Origin: Mangrovimonas sp. YM274
Lineage (GTDB): Bacteria; Bacteroidota; Bacteroidia; Flavobacteriales; Flavobacteriaceae
Assembly: GCF_030908385.1 (NCBI RefSeq)
Contig: NZ_CP133091.1
Span: 2,218,128 to 2,282,127, forward strand
Length of the DNA: 64,000 bases
Direction: 5' to 3'
The notes beneath the pieces were generated by a model. It was given only the letters and a program-made list of their open reading frames with translations, ran no database searches and was not told where the DNA came from. Of the stretch, positions 9,288 to 17,175 are shown piece by piece (the stretch's first letter is position 1; each line of letters starts with the position of its first letter). Both the position numbers and the translations under genes were made by a program.

Positions 9288-9704
9288 CTACATACCTACC
9301 AATTGGTTGTCCTGATCAATTTCCATACTAAAGGTATCACAGGACTCCATATCTTGAGACAGTTTTATATCCGTTTCAAACTCACTTTCCAGAGAAAACA
9401 GCACTTCTCCTTCTTCAAAAGGTAACCATTCAGATGTTTCTCCTGGTCCAATGCCATATTCACCTGCCAAAAACTCACCTTCACTTGTATAGATTTCAAA
9501 ACTAAATATAGAGGAGCCATTATTAATCAGTCTTGCCGTAGGATCAAATCCAGGACAAGGAGGAGGTATGGTATTTTCAGATAACTCTAAATCTTCGGTT
9601 ACACTAAAAGTGTTAATAGAATCCTCTTCAGGTTCTAAAGTGCAGTTGAACAGAATACTCATTGCTACTAAAGCAAGAATGTTTTTGGTTAAGTTGGCGT
9701 TCAT
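9288..9704 (-). CDS. Hypothetical small lipoprotein
   Basis: With the ATG at 9702-9704 the product is 138 residues: an N-terminal signal MNANLTKNILALVAMSILF followed by a lipobox Cys (SILFNC), then an acidic, beta-rich mature part of about 115 residues with four further Cys at most. I recognise no family. A longer frame beginning at TTG 9734 exists, but that TTG is part of a good -7 promoter box (9732-9739), so transcription should begin downstream of it and the ATG is the better start. It stands alone on the minus strand, convergent with the THUMP-like methyltransferase and divergent from the HAD phosphatase. Cell-envelope location is inferred from the lipobox. Confidence 0.72.
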   Translation of the reverse strand: MNANLTKNILALVAMSILFNCTLEPEEDSINTFSVTEDLELSENTIPPPCPGFDPTARLINNGSSIFSFEIYTSEGEFLAGEYGIGPGETSEWLPFEEGEVLFSLESEFETDIKLSQDMESCDTFSMEIDQDNQLVGM

Positions 9705-9731
9705 TTGGTTGGGGTTTAATGATTTACATTG

Positions 9732-9764
9732 CAAATATAGATTCTTTTATTCGTAATCTCCAAA
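9732..9764 (-). promoter_or_regulatory. Bacteroidota-type promoter of the small lipoprotein gene
   Basis: On the minus strand TATATTTG (9732-9739) matches the -7 consensus TAnnTTTG exactly, and TTTG (9761-9764) lies 21 bases upstream. It decides the start of the downstream gene at 9704. Confidence 0.65.
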
Positions 9765-9917
9765 AAAAACATCGATAAAAAGCAAAATAATTCGATAAAT
9801 TACAATTTAATAAGCCTAAGCTTACATTGTATTAACACAACTAAACGAAACATTTAGCCCCCATTCAAGAGTATCTATTCCACTGAAAAATAACTTATCT
9901 TCGCCCAAAATTTATTT

Positions 9918-10583
9918 ATGATGTTGAAAGCGGTCTTATTTGATATGGACGGTGTTATTGTAGACACCGAACCCTTACACCATAAAGCTTACCACAAAAT
10001 GTTCTCTGATTTTGGAATTGAGGTTTCTGCTGAACTTTATGAAAGCTTTACAGGAAAATCCACGAGAAATGTCTGCAAATTTCTTTGCAATCATTTTAAT
10101 CTGAACGAGGATCCTATCAATCTTGAAAACAGAAAACGAAGTCATTTTAATGAGCTATTTGATTATGATGAGAGTTTACAGCTTTTAGATGGTGTATTAG
10201 AACTAATCCAGGATTATCACGCCAATGGTTTAACCTTAATTTTAGCGTCCTCAGCCACTATGAGCACCATTAATCGTGTTTTTAAAAGATTTGATTTAGA
10301 CCAATACTTTAAAGCAAAATTAAGCGGTGCCGATTTAAAAGCTTCCAAACCGCATCCAGAAATTTTTATAAAAGCTGCCGAATTCTCAGGATATAACAAG
10401 CAAGATTGCATGGTTGTTGAAGATTCTACCAATGGTATTGTAGCCGCCAATAGTGCCAATATTTTTTGTGTAGCCTATAAAAGTGAACATTCCAAAAATC
10501 AAGATTACAGTCTAGCAAATCTAGTCATTGAGGACTTTTCGGAAATTTCATTTAAAAAAATTGAAAACTTACAATTGGCCTAA
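9918..10583 (+). CDS. HAD-superfamily phosphatase, beta-phosphoglucomutase-like
   Basis: The 221 residues carry the HAD motifs: motif I LFDMDGVIVDTEP (nucleophile Asp about residue 9), motif II LILASSATMS, motif III Lys within ASKPHPEIF, and motif IV VVEDSTNGIVAA. The cap after motif I is helical (subclass IA), as in beta-phosphoglucomutase and sugar-phosphate phosphatases. Motif I has DMDG, and motif II begins with a Ser/Ala-Ser pair, so I cannot choose between a mutase and a phosphatase, or a substrate. Two adjacent ATG codons (9918 and 9921) are possible starts. A weak -7-like box TATCTTCG lies at 9896-9903. The gene is followed by about 140 bases holding the tRNA promoter. Confidence 0.88.
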   Translation: MMLKAVLFDMDGVIVDTEPLHHKAYHKMFSDFGIEVSAELYESFTGKSTRNVCKFLCNHFNLNEDPINLENRKRSHFNELFDYDESLQLLDGVLELIQDYHANGLTLILASSATMSTINRVFKRFDLDQYFKAKLSGADLKASKPHPEIFIKAAEFSGYNKQDCMVVEDSTNGIVAANSANIFCVAYKSEHSKNQDYSLANLVIEDFSEISFKKIENLQLA

Positions 10584-10659
10584 ACATATTGGCTTCAAGT
10601 CAGTTAAAATTTCAGAAACTTTTAATTTTAAAATCCTGACGAAAAAATTGAAAAAATAG

Positions 10660-10690
10660 TTGTGAGATCCGCAATGATATCCTACATTTG
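10660..10690 (+). promoter_or_regulatory. Promoter of the tRNA-Ser/tRNA-Pro unit
   Basis: TACATTTG (10683-10690) is an exact -7 TAnnTTTG box, with TTG (10660-10662) 20 bases upstream as a -33 element. It ends 34 bases before tRNA-Ser. Confidence 0.7.
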
Positions 10691-10724
10691 CATCCGCAAT
10701 TAAGCAAGGTTCTTATTAAATATT

Positions 10725-10808
10725 GGAGAGGTGCCAGAGTGGTAATGGAGCAGATTGCTAATCTGTCGACGGGTAACTGTCGCCGGGGTTCGAGTCCCCG
10801 TCTCTCCG
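10725..10808 (+). tRNA. tRNA-Ser (anticodon GCU)
   Basis: A class II tRNA of 84 bases up to the discriminator. The acceptor arm GGAGAGG pairs with TCTCTCC (one G-U), the anticodon loop TTGCTAA presents GCT, the long variable arm (around CGACGGGTAACTGTCG) is typical of serine tRNA, and the T arm has GGGGTTCGAGTCCCC. The 3' CCA is not encoded. It reads AGC/AGU serine codons. Confidence 0.95.
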
Positions 10809-10816
10809 CATCCTTT

Positions 10817-10891
10817 CGGGGTGTAGCGTAGCCCGGTCATCGCGCCTGCTTTGGGAGCAGGAGGTCGCAGGTTCGAATCCTGCCACCCCGA
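10817..10891 (+). tRNA. tRNA-Pro (anticodon UGG)
   Basis: The acceptor stem CGGGGTG pairs with CACCCCG, and the anticodon loop TTTGGGA within the CCTGC/GCAGG stem presents TGG. The T arm is CGCAGGTTCGAATCCTGC. The discriminator is A at 10891 and no CCA is encoded. It is eight bases after tRNA-Ser and is co-transcribed with it. Confidence 0.95.
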
Positions 10892-10897
10892 CAAAAG

Positions 10898-10926
10898 GCT
10901 GAACAATGATTTGTTCAGCTTTTTTT
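10898..10926 (+). terminator. Intrinsic terminator after the tRNA pair
   Basis: A perfect nine-base stem GCTGAACAA / TTGTTCAGC with loop TGAT is followed by seven T. It ends the tRNA transcript just before the convergent Hpt gene. Confidence 0.85.
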
Positions 10927-10937
10927 ATACCATAAAT

Positions 10938-11285
10938 TCAAGTTTTTAAATAGGCTTGCAAACTTGGTGTTGATTGCCTGTGTAAATCTAAAGCTTTTTC
11001 AAAAAGCTCTTTCAGCAGCAAAGTATCTTGGGCCTTTGCTTTCAATTCTATTTCCAGTAACAATTTGCTCAAATTATCTAATCCCATATACATTACTTGA
11101 GGCTTTAAAGAATGTGCATCACGCGATACTTTACCCCAATCCTGATCTAAAATGCTTCGCTCTAATGATTCAAAAAGTATGGGTGCTGTTTTCAAGTACA
11201 AAGCAATGTACTTTTTCATCTTTAACGAATCTCCTTCCGTAAACTTTTCCAAAAATGACAAGTTACCTGACATAATTCCATTCAT
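10938..11285 (-). CDS. Stand-alone histidine phosphotransfer (Hpt) protein
   Basis: A 115-residue, all-helical protein with the Hpt signature DAHSLKPQVMYMG; His58 is the expected phosphorylated residue, followed by the usual S-L-K and a G seven residues later. Hpt domains pass phosphate between receiver aspartates in multistep phosphorelays. Its ATG overlaps the stop of the receiver gene by four bases (ATGA), and that gene overlaps the hybrid kinase in the same way, so all three are translationally coupled and very likely one relay. No output domain is fused to it, so the final acceptor is not decided by this gene. Confidence 0.9.
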   Translation of the reverse strand: MNGIMSGNLSFLEKFTEGDSLKMKKYIALYLKTAPILFESLERSILDQDWGKVSRDAHSLKPQVMYMGLDNLSKLLLEIELKAKAQDTLLLKELFEKALDLHRQSTPSLQAYLKT

Positions 11286-11668
11286 ATATTTGCCTTAACA
11301 ATTTGCCCAACCTTTTCAAAGGCTTCCTCGTCTTTAATAACATAATGCAGCGCTCCTAGACCAATAGCTTTTGCTGCTGTATAATAGCTATCCTGACCTG
11401 AAAGCATGACGACAACTGGATGTGTCTTAGTTTTCTTTATTTCGCTTAATACTTCCAGGCCACTGATATTTAAGGACTGATTGGAATTCAAATAATGATC
11501 CAAAATTATTAAATCGGGATTTTCAAATAAAGATTCCAAACACGCCTCCCCAGACATAAAACTTTTCACCTCCAAATATGGATTTTGCTTTATTAAATAA
11601 TCGCTTAACATTGTAGAAAACAAGGGCTCATCATCAACAATAAATATTTTATTATTAAACGTTTTCAT
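11282..11668 (-). CDS. Single-domain response regulator (receiver only)
   Basis: The 128 residues are a single CheY-like receiver domain: acidic pair Asp12-Asp13 in IFIVDDEPLF, phospho-acceptor Asp57 in LIILDHYLN, the conserved Ser in VVVMLSGQDS and the Lys in YVIKDEEAF. There is no DNA-binding or enzymatic output. Its start overlaps the kinase stop and its stop overlaps the Hpt start, each by the four-base ATGA arrangement. It may act as a phosphate sink, an intermediate, or a protein-protein effector like CheY/SpoIIB-type receivers; the sequence cannot decide between these. Confidence 0.92.
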   Translation of the reverse strand: MKTFNNKIFIVDDEPLFSTMLSDYLIKQNPYLEVKSFMSGEACLESLFENPDLIILDHYLNSNQSLNISGLEVLSEIKKTKTHPVVVMLSGQDSYYTAAKAIGLGALHYVIKDEEAFEKVGQIVKANI

Positions 11669-14574
11669 GATTTTAGAATTTTACGGTTCTCACTGGTAAC
11701 TTTATAGATTTTCTGAAGTAAATCGGCCACCTCAAAAGGTTTTGGCACAAAATCATTCATTCCCGCTTCATAACACCTAAGCACTTCCTCCTTTAGCACA
11801 TTTGCTGTCATGGCTATAATTGGGATACAGTTAGTTGAATTTTTCATTTTACGAATAGTCTGTGTACATTCCAGTCCGTTCATAACAGGCATTTGAACAT
11901 CCATTAAAACAACATCAAAGACCTCCATCTTCAATTTTTCCAAAGCCTTTTTTCCATTTTCGGCAATTACCACTGTAATGCTTTGTAAGCTATCTTCCAA
12001 TTCTTCTTTGGCTACCACTGCATTAAAGGCGTTATCTTCAACCAACAATATTTTAACACCTTCTAATTGGGCTTTTGCTACATTTAAATTATTAAAATGC
12101 CCTTTGCCATTTAGCAGTGACGGCTTTAAACATGGAGAATAAGGAATTACAAAATGAAACGTGCTCCCCTCTCCTTTTTTACTATTTACCCAAATATCAC
12201 CTCCATGCTGCTTAATTATTTTCTTTGCTATGCTTAACCCTAACCCTGTGCCTCCAAACTTTCTACTAGTATCTGTTTGCGCCTGCTCAAAAGATTTAAA
12301 AACAGTCTCCAGCTTATCATCTTCAATGCCAATACCAGTGTCAGTAATTGAAAAATGCACTTGAAGAGTTTCTTCCCCTACCTCACTTTCTGGCTCTACT
12401 TTTATAACAATCTTACCAACTGATGTAAACTTTATGCCATTACCCACAAGGTTTAAAAGAACCTGACGCAACCTGACGGAATCCCCTTTAACCATAGGAA
12501 TATCTTTCCTAAAATCCACGATTAATTCAATCCCTTTTTCTTCAGCCTTGAATTTCATGATTTGAACCACTTTATAAACTTCTTCCGAAATTGAAAAAGG
12601 CATTTTCTCCAACTCAATTTTACCGGATTCAATCTTGGACAAATCCAATACATCATCAATAATTACCAAAAGAGAATTCAACGATTCTTTTATGGCCTGT
12701 AAATAATCCAGTTGTTCCTTTTTTGGATTTCTTCGCAATAAAATATCGGTCATTCCTTTAATGGCATTCATTGGTGTTCTAATTTCATGACTCATATTGG
12801 CTAAAAATTGATGTTTAGCACGTTCTGAGGATTTCGCCCTTTCCTTTTCAGCTTCTATAACACGATTTTTTTCCTTTAAGACACGTTGGGTCTTTTTGAT
12901 AAAATTCAAACGGTTATACAGCCCCAAAGCAGCCAATAATGCTAAAATTGCAGCTCCAATAATTAATTTCCGGTAGGTTTTCTCTTTACCTAACTTCTTT
13001 TCCACCAACTCCTTATCCAAAGCTGATTTTTGAACCACCAAACTATCTTTTAAACGCTGTTGATTAAAAGCGTTTTCCAGTTCCAAACGCATTGTTTTTT
13101 GGCTGTTCCTTAATTTTGTAATGGAATCCTCTGCTGCCACAAACACTTCAAAAGCTTCAAGCGACTTTTTATAATTACCCAACCCCCTGTAGGATTGTGC
13201 CAATATTTCATAATTGTGCTTGTTTTCAAGGAGGTTTGAATTTGAATAAGATTTCGCCTTATCTATAGAAGAAATAGCTTGTTTAAACTCACCAAGCCCC
13301 ATATATGCTCTTCCCATTTCTTGATATAAGAATGGCTGAACTTCACTATACAAATTATTGACATAAAAAGGCTCTACTTGGAGTAATTGATCCAAGGCTT
13401 TTTGGTAGTCACCTAACCCATTATAAACTTTAGATTTTACTATCAAAGCATAATTCATGCACTGTTCACAAGCTTTATCTTCATCAACCTTCGAAACCAT
13501 TAACCCAACAGCAGAATCTATATACTTTAATGCTTCCTGTGCTTCTCCCATATCACTTTTAACGGAGGCCATGGAAAGATACAAACTTGCTACCCTAGTA
13601 AGTCCTTCTTTTCGTTTTGCAATTTCAAGGCCCTTTAACGTATATGTTTGAGCTTCTTGAAAATTTTCAATTTTGGAATGGATTTCTCCAATCCAAACCC
13701 AAACCATTTCCAAATTCTCAATTTCAAAACTTAATTCTTCAGACAGTCTTAAAGCCTTTTGAAAAGCCTCTAGAGCCTCAGGATACTTTTCGTTACGCAT
13801 ATAAAATTCTCCCAAGGTTGTGAACATTGGAATTAATTTATCTCTCGATTCGGTAACATCTAAAGTCCTTTTAATACTATCAAAAAGCGGCATCGATATT
13901 TCTGAGTCTAGATTTTCCAATAATTCCGAATAGAAAGACCATAACTTGATATTTTTCAGATCTTTAGAACTCAAAACAGAAGGGATCCCCTCAATTAAAA
14001 TAGGCCTTATAGAATCATTTTCGGTAAATCGACTCATTGACAGATATAAGTTCAATCTATCTTTATCACTTAAGTCTTCTTTATTTAAATCCAATATGAA
14101 TTCGGAAATCTTCTGTTTAGAAATATCTTTACAATCATATCGGATTAAAGTATCCAAAATAGCATTCAAATAATAATTGTCCTTTTCTTTGATGCAAAAA
14201 TCCAAAGCCACTTTCAAATACCCACAATCTACCGATTGATTATCTTTAATCATCAAATAGGTGCCTTTCAAAAAATAAATCTTCCCTTGATTATAGCTTT
14301 TCAAGCTTTTGGTGTTTAATTCAATAGCTGTATCACTCCATAGATACAGTTTGTCTAAAAGATTAAAAAAATCTTTAGATTGCATTGATTTATTAAGATT
14401 TCCATCCGACAAATAAAGAAAGAGCTTATCATAAGCCTCCAACCTCATTTCTGGAGTTTTGGAAGTATCATTAAAAACCTGATAAAGAGAATCTATAGTT
14501 GCTATCTGTGCATTTATTGAATTAACAAATGCAAATGCAAAAACAATAAATAGAAATATATTAAAACGTTTCAT
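11665..14574 (-). CDS. Hybrid sensor histidine kinase with periplasmic TPR sensor and C-terminal receiver
   Basis: A 969-residue kinase. It starts with a signal peptide (to about residue 22, ...NSINAQ), then a predicted periplasmic part with tetratricopeptide repeats (about 240-490, e.g. YPEALEAFQKALRLSEE), a coiled linker, one membrane segment (536-554), a HisKA domain with FLANMSHEIRTPMN (phospho-His596), a HATPase domain with the DTGIGI and FGGTGLGLSIAKKII boxes, and a receiver with VLMDVQMPVMNG (phospho-Asp892). TPR-type sensors of this kind are common in Bacteroidota and usually sense an unknown ligand or partner protein. It leads the kinase-receiver-Hpt set. The 13-base palindrome TAGTAAGTTACTA (14577-14589) sits directly before the ATG. 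The esterase gene ends 48 bases upstream on the same strand, so read-through from it is possible. Confidence 0.94.
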   Translation of the reverse strand: MKRFNIFLFIVFAFAFVNSINAQIATIDSLYQVFNDTSKTPEMRLEAYDKLFLYLSDGNLNKSMQSKDFFNLLDKLYLWSDTAIELNTKSLKSYNQGKIYFLKGTYLMIKDNQSVDCGYLKVALDFCIKEKDNYYLNAILDTLIRYDCKDISKQKISEFILDLNKEDLSDKDRLNLYLSMSRFTENDSIRPILIEGIPSVLSSKDLKNIKLWSFYSELLENLDSEISMPLFDSIKRTLDVTESRDKLIPMFTTLGEFYMRNEKYPEALEAFQKALRLSEELSFEIENLEMVWVWIGEIHSKIENFQEAQTYTLKGLEIAKRKEGLTRVASLYLSMASVKSDMGEAQEALKYIDSAVGLMVSKVDEDKACEQCMNYALIVKSKVYNGLGDYQKALDQLLQVEPFYVNNLYSEVQPFLYQEMGRAYMGLGEFKQAISSIDKAKSYSNSNLLENKHNYEILAQSYRGLGNYKKSLEAFEVFVAAEDSITKLRNSQKTMRLELENAFNQQRLKDSLVVQKSALDKELVEKKLGKEKTYRKLIIGAAILALLAALGLYNRLNFIKKTQRVLKEKNRVIEAEKERAKSSERAKHQFLANMSHEIRTPMNAIKGMTDILLRRNPKKEQLDYLQAIKESLNSLLVIIDDVLDLSKIESGKIELEKMPFSISEEVYKVVQIMKFKAEEKGIELIVDFRKDIPMVKGDSVRLRQVLLNLVGNGIKFTSVGKIVIKVEPESEVGEETLQVHFSITDTGIGIEDDKLETVFKSFEQAQTDTSRKFGGTGLGLSIAKKIIKQHGGDIWVNSKKGEGSTFHFVIPYSPCLKPSLLNGKGHFNNLNVAKAQLEGVKILLVEDNAFNAVVAKEELEDSLQSITVVIAENGKKALEKLKMEVFDVVLMDVQMPVMNGLECTQTIRKMKNSTNCIPIIAMTANVLKEEVLRCYEAGMNDFVPKPFEVADLLQKIYKVTSENRKILKS

Positions 14575-14622
14575 TCTAGTAAGTTACTAATTTTAACAAT
14601 TAAAAAAGTTACCATAACGTTG

Positions 14623-15855
14623 CTACTGTTGTTTTAGCTGTTCCAATTTTTCCCTAGTAAGAGGATATTCCTGAAGTTCTAGAGCCTTTTGGTAGCTTTC
14701 AGCAGCCTTTTCCTTGTTGTTTGTTGCCACATAGTAATCACCAAGGGAATCGTACACATTAAAGCTATCTGGATGGATCTTTGTGTTGTAGGTAAAGAAC
14801 TGCTCAGCCCTTTCGTATAAATTACCATTCAACATGCCATATCCCAATCTGTTTATCAAGTTTTCATCGGCTTTCACCTGATAACCCATATGGGTGGAAA
14901 CATTTTGGTAATGTGCTTCAATTTGCGAGACCATATCGACCTCTAGATTCTCAAAATCTTTTTCATCGATATCAATTCTATGGAATTTAAACAAAAACCG
15001 TAAACCATCATATTCCGTAATCAATGGTACTGAACCGTGAGTGTCGTTTTCATAAAATTGGCTCTTGTATTTAAACCCTTCTACAGCATTATTCTTTAAA
15101 AATGTATCTAATGACAGAATAGATCGTATATGAAGTGTCTCCTCTGAAGTATCTTCATTTACTGTTGAAATATCATAGCCCTCTACCAATGTATTGGCGT
15201 AACCCAGGTAAAGAGATGTTCCTTTTAAATAATTTAAGTTTGGACGGTTTTGGATTTCCTTTAAAATTTCTTGATTGTTCCACCATATCGATGAGTCAAT
15301 AGCAATATAACTTTGAAACATTTGGGGCCTCTGGAACATAGTGTAAATAGCCATCATCCCTCCAAGAGAATGACCTACCAACATACTATAGGGAGCCGTT
15401 CGATAATTTGATTCTATATAAGGCTTCAATTCCTTTTCAATAAAGTCCAAAAACAAATCACCTCCACCTGTATTTTTTCTCATATCATCTGTTGTATACC
15501 CTGATCTTTCAACCATTTGTGTTGGAGTTAAATCTCTAAATCTATTGGTATTGTGTATTCCCACAATAATCATTTCAGGCAAAACCGTATTACCATTTGC
15601 AGTACTTAATTGCTTTATCATGCCTACAACGGAATGGAAATGGGTAGGACCATCCAACAAATACAGAACAGGGTACACCTTTTTAGATTGAAAAATTCCT
15701 GATGCTTTTTCTGGATTATAAATCCAAACTTTTCTGTACTCATTTAACACTTTAGAAAAGATGCTATCTTCTACTCCAAATGCTACCGTTTTTTGATCTT
15801 GAGCATTCCCAATTAAAAAGAAACACAACACAATAGATGTCATTAAAGTTTTCAT
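14623..15855 (-). CDS. Secreted esterase (putative esterase/Fes family) with C-terminal TPR
   Basis: The 410-residue product has a signal peptide (MKTLMTSIVLCFFLIGNA), an alpha/beta-hydrolase domain of the esterase-D type (about 25-285) with a strand-loop YPVLYLLDGPTHF typical of the family and the nucleophile elbow VGHSLGGMMAIY, and a C-terminal tetratricopeptide portion (about 335-405, e.g. YDSLGDYYVATNNKEKAAES). The family includes S-formylglutathione hydrolase, ferri-siderophore and feruloyl esterases; the substrate here cannot be chosen. The TPR tail is a recurring fusion in Bacteroidota periplasmic esterases. It is upstream of the sensor kinase on the same strand and divergent from the LytTR regulator. 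Confidence 0.88.
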   Translation of the reverse strand: MKTLMTSIVLCFFLIGNAQDQKTVAFGVEDSIFSKVLNEYRKVWIYNPEKASGIFQSKKVYPVLYLLDGPTHFHSVVGMIKQLSTANGNTVLPEMIIVGIHNTNRFRDLTPTQMVERSGYTTDDMRKNTGGGDLFLDFIEKELKPYIESNYRTAPYSMLVGHSLGGMMAIYTMFQRPQMFQSYIAIDSSIWWNNQEILKEIQNRPNLNYLKGTSLYLGYANTLVEGYDISTVNEDTSEETLHIRSILSLDTFLKNNAVEGFKYKSQFYENDTHGSVPLITEYDGLRFLFKFHRIDIDEKDFENLEVDMVSQIEAHYQNVSTHMGYQVKADENLINRLGYGMLNGNLYERAEQFFTYNTKIHPDSFNVYDSLGDYYVATNNKEKAAESYQKALELQEYPLTREKLEQLKQQ

Positions 15856-16039
15856 AATAAAGATGTCTTACTGGTTATTTTTTTATTTAATAGAAAAATT
15901 TCCCATTTTTAATGTTGTATAAATTTAGAAACCAACCCTTTTTAATGATGCTTTTGAATTATCCAATGGCTTTAATTATTATCAAATGGTATTGTTTTCA
16001 GGTTTATGAAGACGCAACTGATACAAATTCAAGTTTAAC
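15856..16039. other. Divergent intergenic region, esterase / LytTR regulator
   Basis: These 184 AT-rich bases separate two divergent genes. I see no exact TAnnTTTG box on either strand and no convincing inverted repeat, although both genes must be transcribed from here. Confidence 0.4.
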
Positions 16040-16798
16040 ATGAGCATTAAAACCGTACTCATAGATGACAATCCGTTTATTTTAGAAGTATTAAAGGATC
16101 ATTTACAAACCAACCATCAACAGTTAACAGTTGTAGGCACAGCCTCTAATGGAAAGGATGGCATTGAAAAGATTAAAGCCCTGCAGCCAGAACTGATATT
16201 TCTGGACGTTGAAATGCCCGACATGACAGGCTTCGAGATGCTCAACGCCATTAGCAAAATTGATTTTAAAACCATTTTTATTACTTCCCATAGTCATTAT
16301 GCCATAAAAGCCATACGTTTTAATGCTCTGGACTATCTTTTAAAGCCATTCAATACCCAAGAACTAAAAAATGCGGTAAAAAGGTTTTCCAATCAAAACA
16401 ACGGATCAGAAAACCAAGAGAAGGTTAAAAATGCCTTATCTAACCAAAAAACTAAACATGTTAAGGATCAAACGCTGTTATTACCGTCACATTTGGGGAT
16501 GCTTAGGTTAAAATTGAAATCAATAAAATACATTGAAGGCGACAGAAACTATAGTAAATTGATTTTACATAACGGAAGCCAAGAATTATCATCAAAGAAT
16601 CTCGGCTATTTTGAGGAGATTTTAATGGATTTTGGCTTCTTTAGGTGTCACCGTTCTGTACTCATTAACCATCATTTTATAGAAAAAATAGAAAATCAAT
16701 CATTTTTTTTTCATGACGGTAATTTTATTGAAATCTCTAGAAGGAAGTTGAAATCTGCTAAAGCATGGTTTGCCAATTTAAACAAACACCAACACTAA
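16040..16798 (+). CDS. LytTR-family response regulator
   Basis: The 252 residues make an N-terminal receiver (acidic pair Asp9-Asp10 in VLIDDNPFIL, phospho-Asp56 in LIFLDVEMPDMTGFEML, and Lys in DYLLKPFN) and a C-terminal LytTR DNA-binding domain (about 150-250) with KSIKYIEGDRNYSKLIL and FFRCHRSVLINHHFIEKIE. LytTR regulators bind direct repeats upstream of targets and normally pair with LytS-type histidine kinases; none is adjacent. The only kinase nearby is the hybrid TPR kinase on the other strand, so this regulator is an orphan here and might take phosphate from the Hpt relay, which is only an inference. Confidence 0.93.
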   Translation: MSIKTVLIDDNPFILEVLKDHLQTNHQQLTVVGTASNGKDGIEKIKALQPELIFLDVEMPDMTGFEMLNAISKIDFKTIFITSHSHYAIKAIRFNALDYLLKPFNTQELKNAVKRFSNQNNGSENQEKVKNALSNQKTKHVKDQTLLLPSHLGMLRLKLKSIKYIEGDRNYSKLILHNGSQELSSKNLGYFEEILMDFGFFRCHRSVLINHHFIEKIENQSFFFHDGNFIEISRRKLKSAKAWFANLNKHQH

Positions 16799-16838
16799 AA
16801 CACTCATCCTGAAATTGTTTAAAAAATATTATCACTGC

Positions 16839-16912
16839 AAAACTTTTTTGAATTAGCGCAATGCTCCTATATCGGGAACAAGCCCTTGATAGCTGCTCAA
16901 AAAAGTTTTTTG
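16839..16912 (+). other. Long inverted repeat with T tract (terminator or structured RNA)
   Basis: Perfect 13-base arms AAAACTTTTTTGA (16839-16851) and TCAAAAAAGTTTT (16897-16909) enclose 45 bases that can form an inner hairpin (GGG/CCC with CTAT/ATAG). The 3' arm runs into six T. It could end the LytTR transcript or be the 3' end of a small RNA. Confidence 0.4.
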
Positions 16913-16931
16913 AAAAAAATCAAAAACAGAG

Positions 16932-16962
16932 TTGTTTTGTATGAAGTATGTACTTATATTTG
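16932..16962 (+). promoter_or_regulatory. tRNA-Arg promoter
   Basis: TATATTTG (16955-16962) is an exact -7 box, with TTG (16932-16934) 20 bases upstream. It ends 32 bases before the tRNA, the same spacing as at the tRNA-Ser unit. Confidence 0.7.
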
Positions 16963-16994
16963 CACCGCCTTTTTGAGGAACGCTCTTAAAGATT

Positions 16995-17068
16995 GGTCGC
17001 GTAGCTCAGCTGGATAGAGCATCTGCCTTCTAAGCAGACGGTCACAGGTTCGAATCCTGTCGCGATCA
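16995..17068 (+). tRNA. tRNA-Arg (anticodon UCU)
   Basis: The acceptor GGTCGCG pairs with CGCGATC (one G-U), the D arm is GCTCAGCTGGATAGAGC, the anticodon loop CTTCTAA presents TCT, and the T arm is ACAGGTTCGAATCCTGT. The discriminator is A at 17068; CCA is not encoded. It reads AGA/AGG. Confidence 0.95.
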
Positions 17069-17070
17069 CA

Positions 17071-17102
17071 AAAAGCCTTACTAGTTTTAGTAAGGCTTTT
17101 TT
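17071..17102 (+). terminator. Intrinsic terminator after tRNA-Arg
   Basis: The stem AAAAGCCTTACTA / TAGTAAGGCTTTT with a short GTTT loop is followed by a T tract. It is three bases after the tRNA. Confidence 0.88.
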
Positions 17103-17175
17103 GTTTTATGATACTTTGTAAAATTTGGTCTTATCAGTAGGGTTCTTTTTTCGGCCGTTTTAAGAACGATAATTA

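Noticed and set aside
10700-10906. 68-residue minus-strand frame across both tRNAs (contains WQDSNLRPPAPKAGA)
   Set aside because: It is antisense to tRNA-Ser and tRNA-Pro; such peptides are well-known false proteins produced by reading through tRNA genes.
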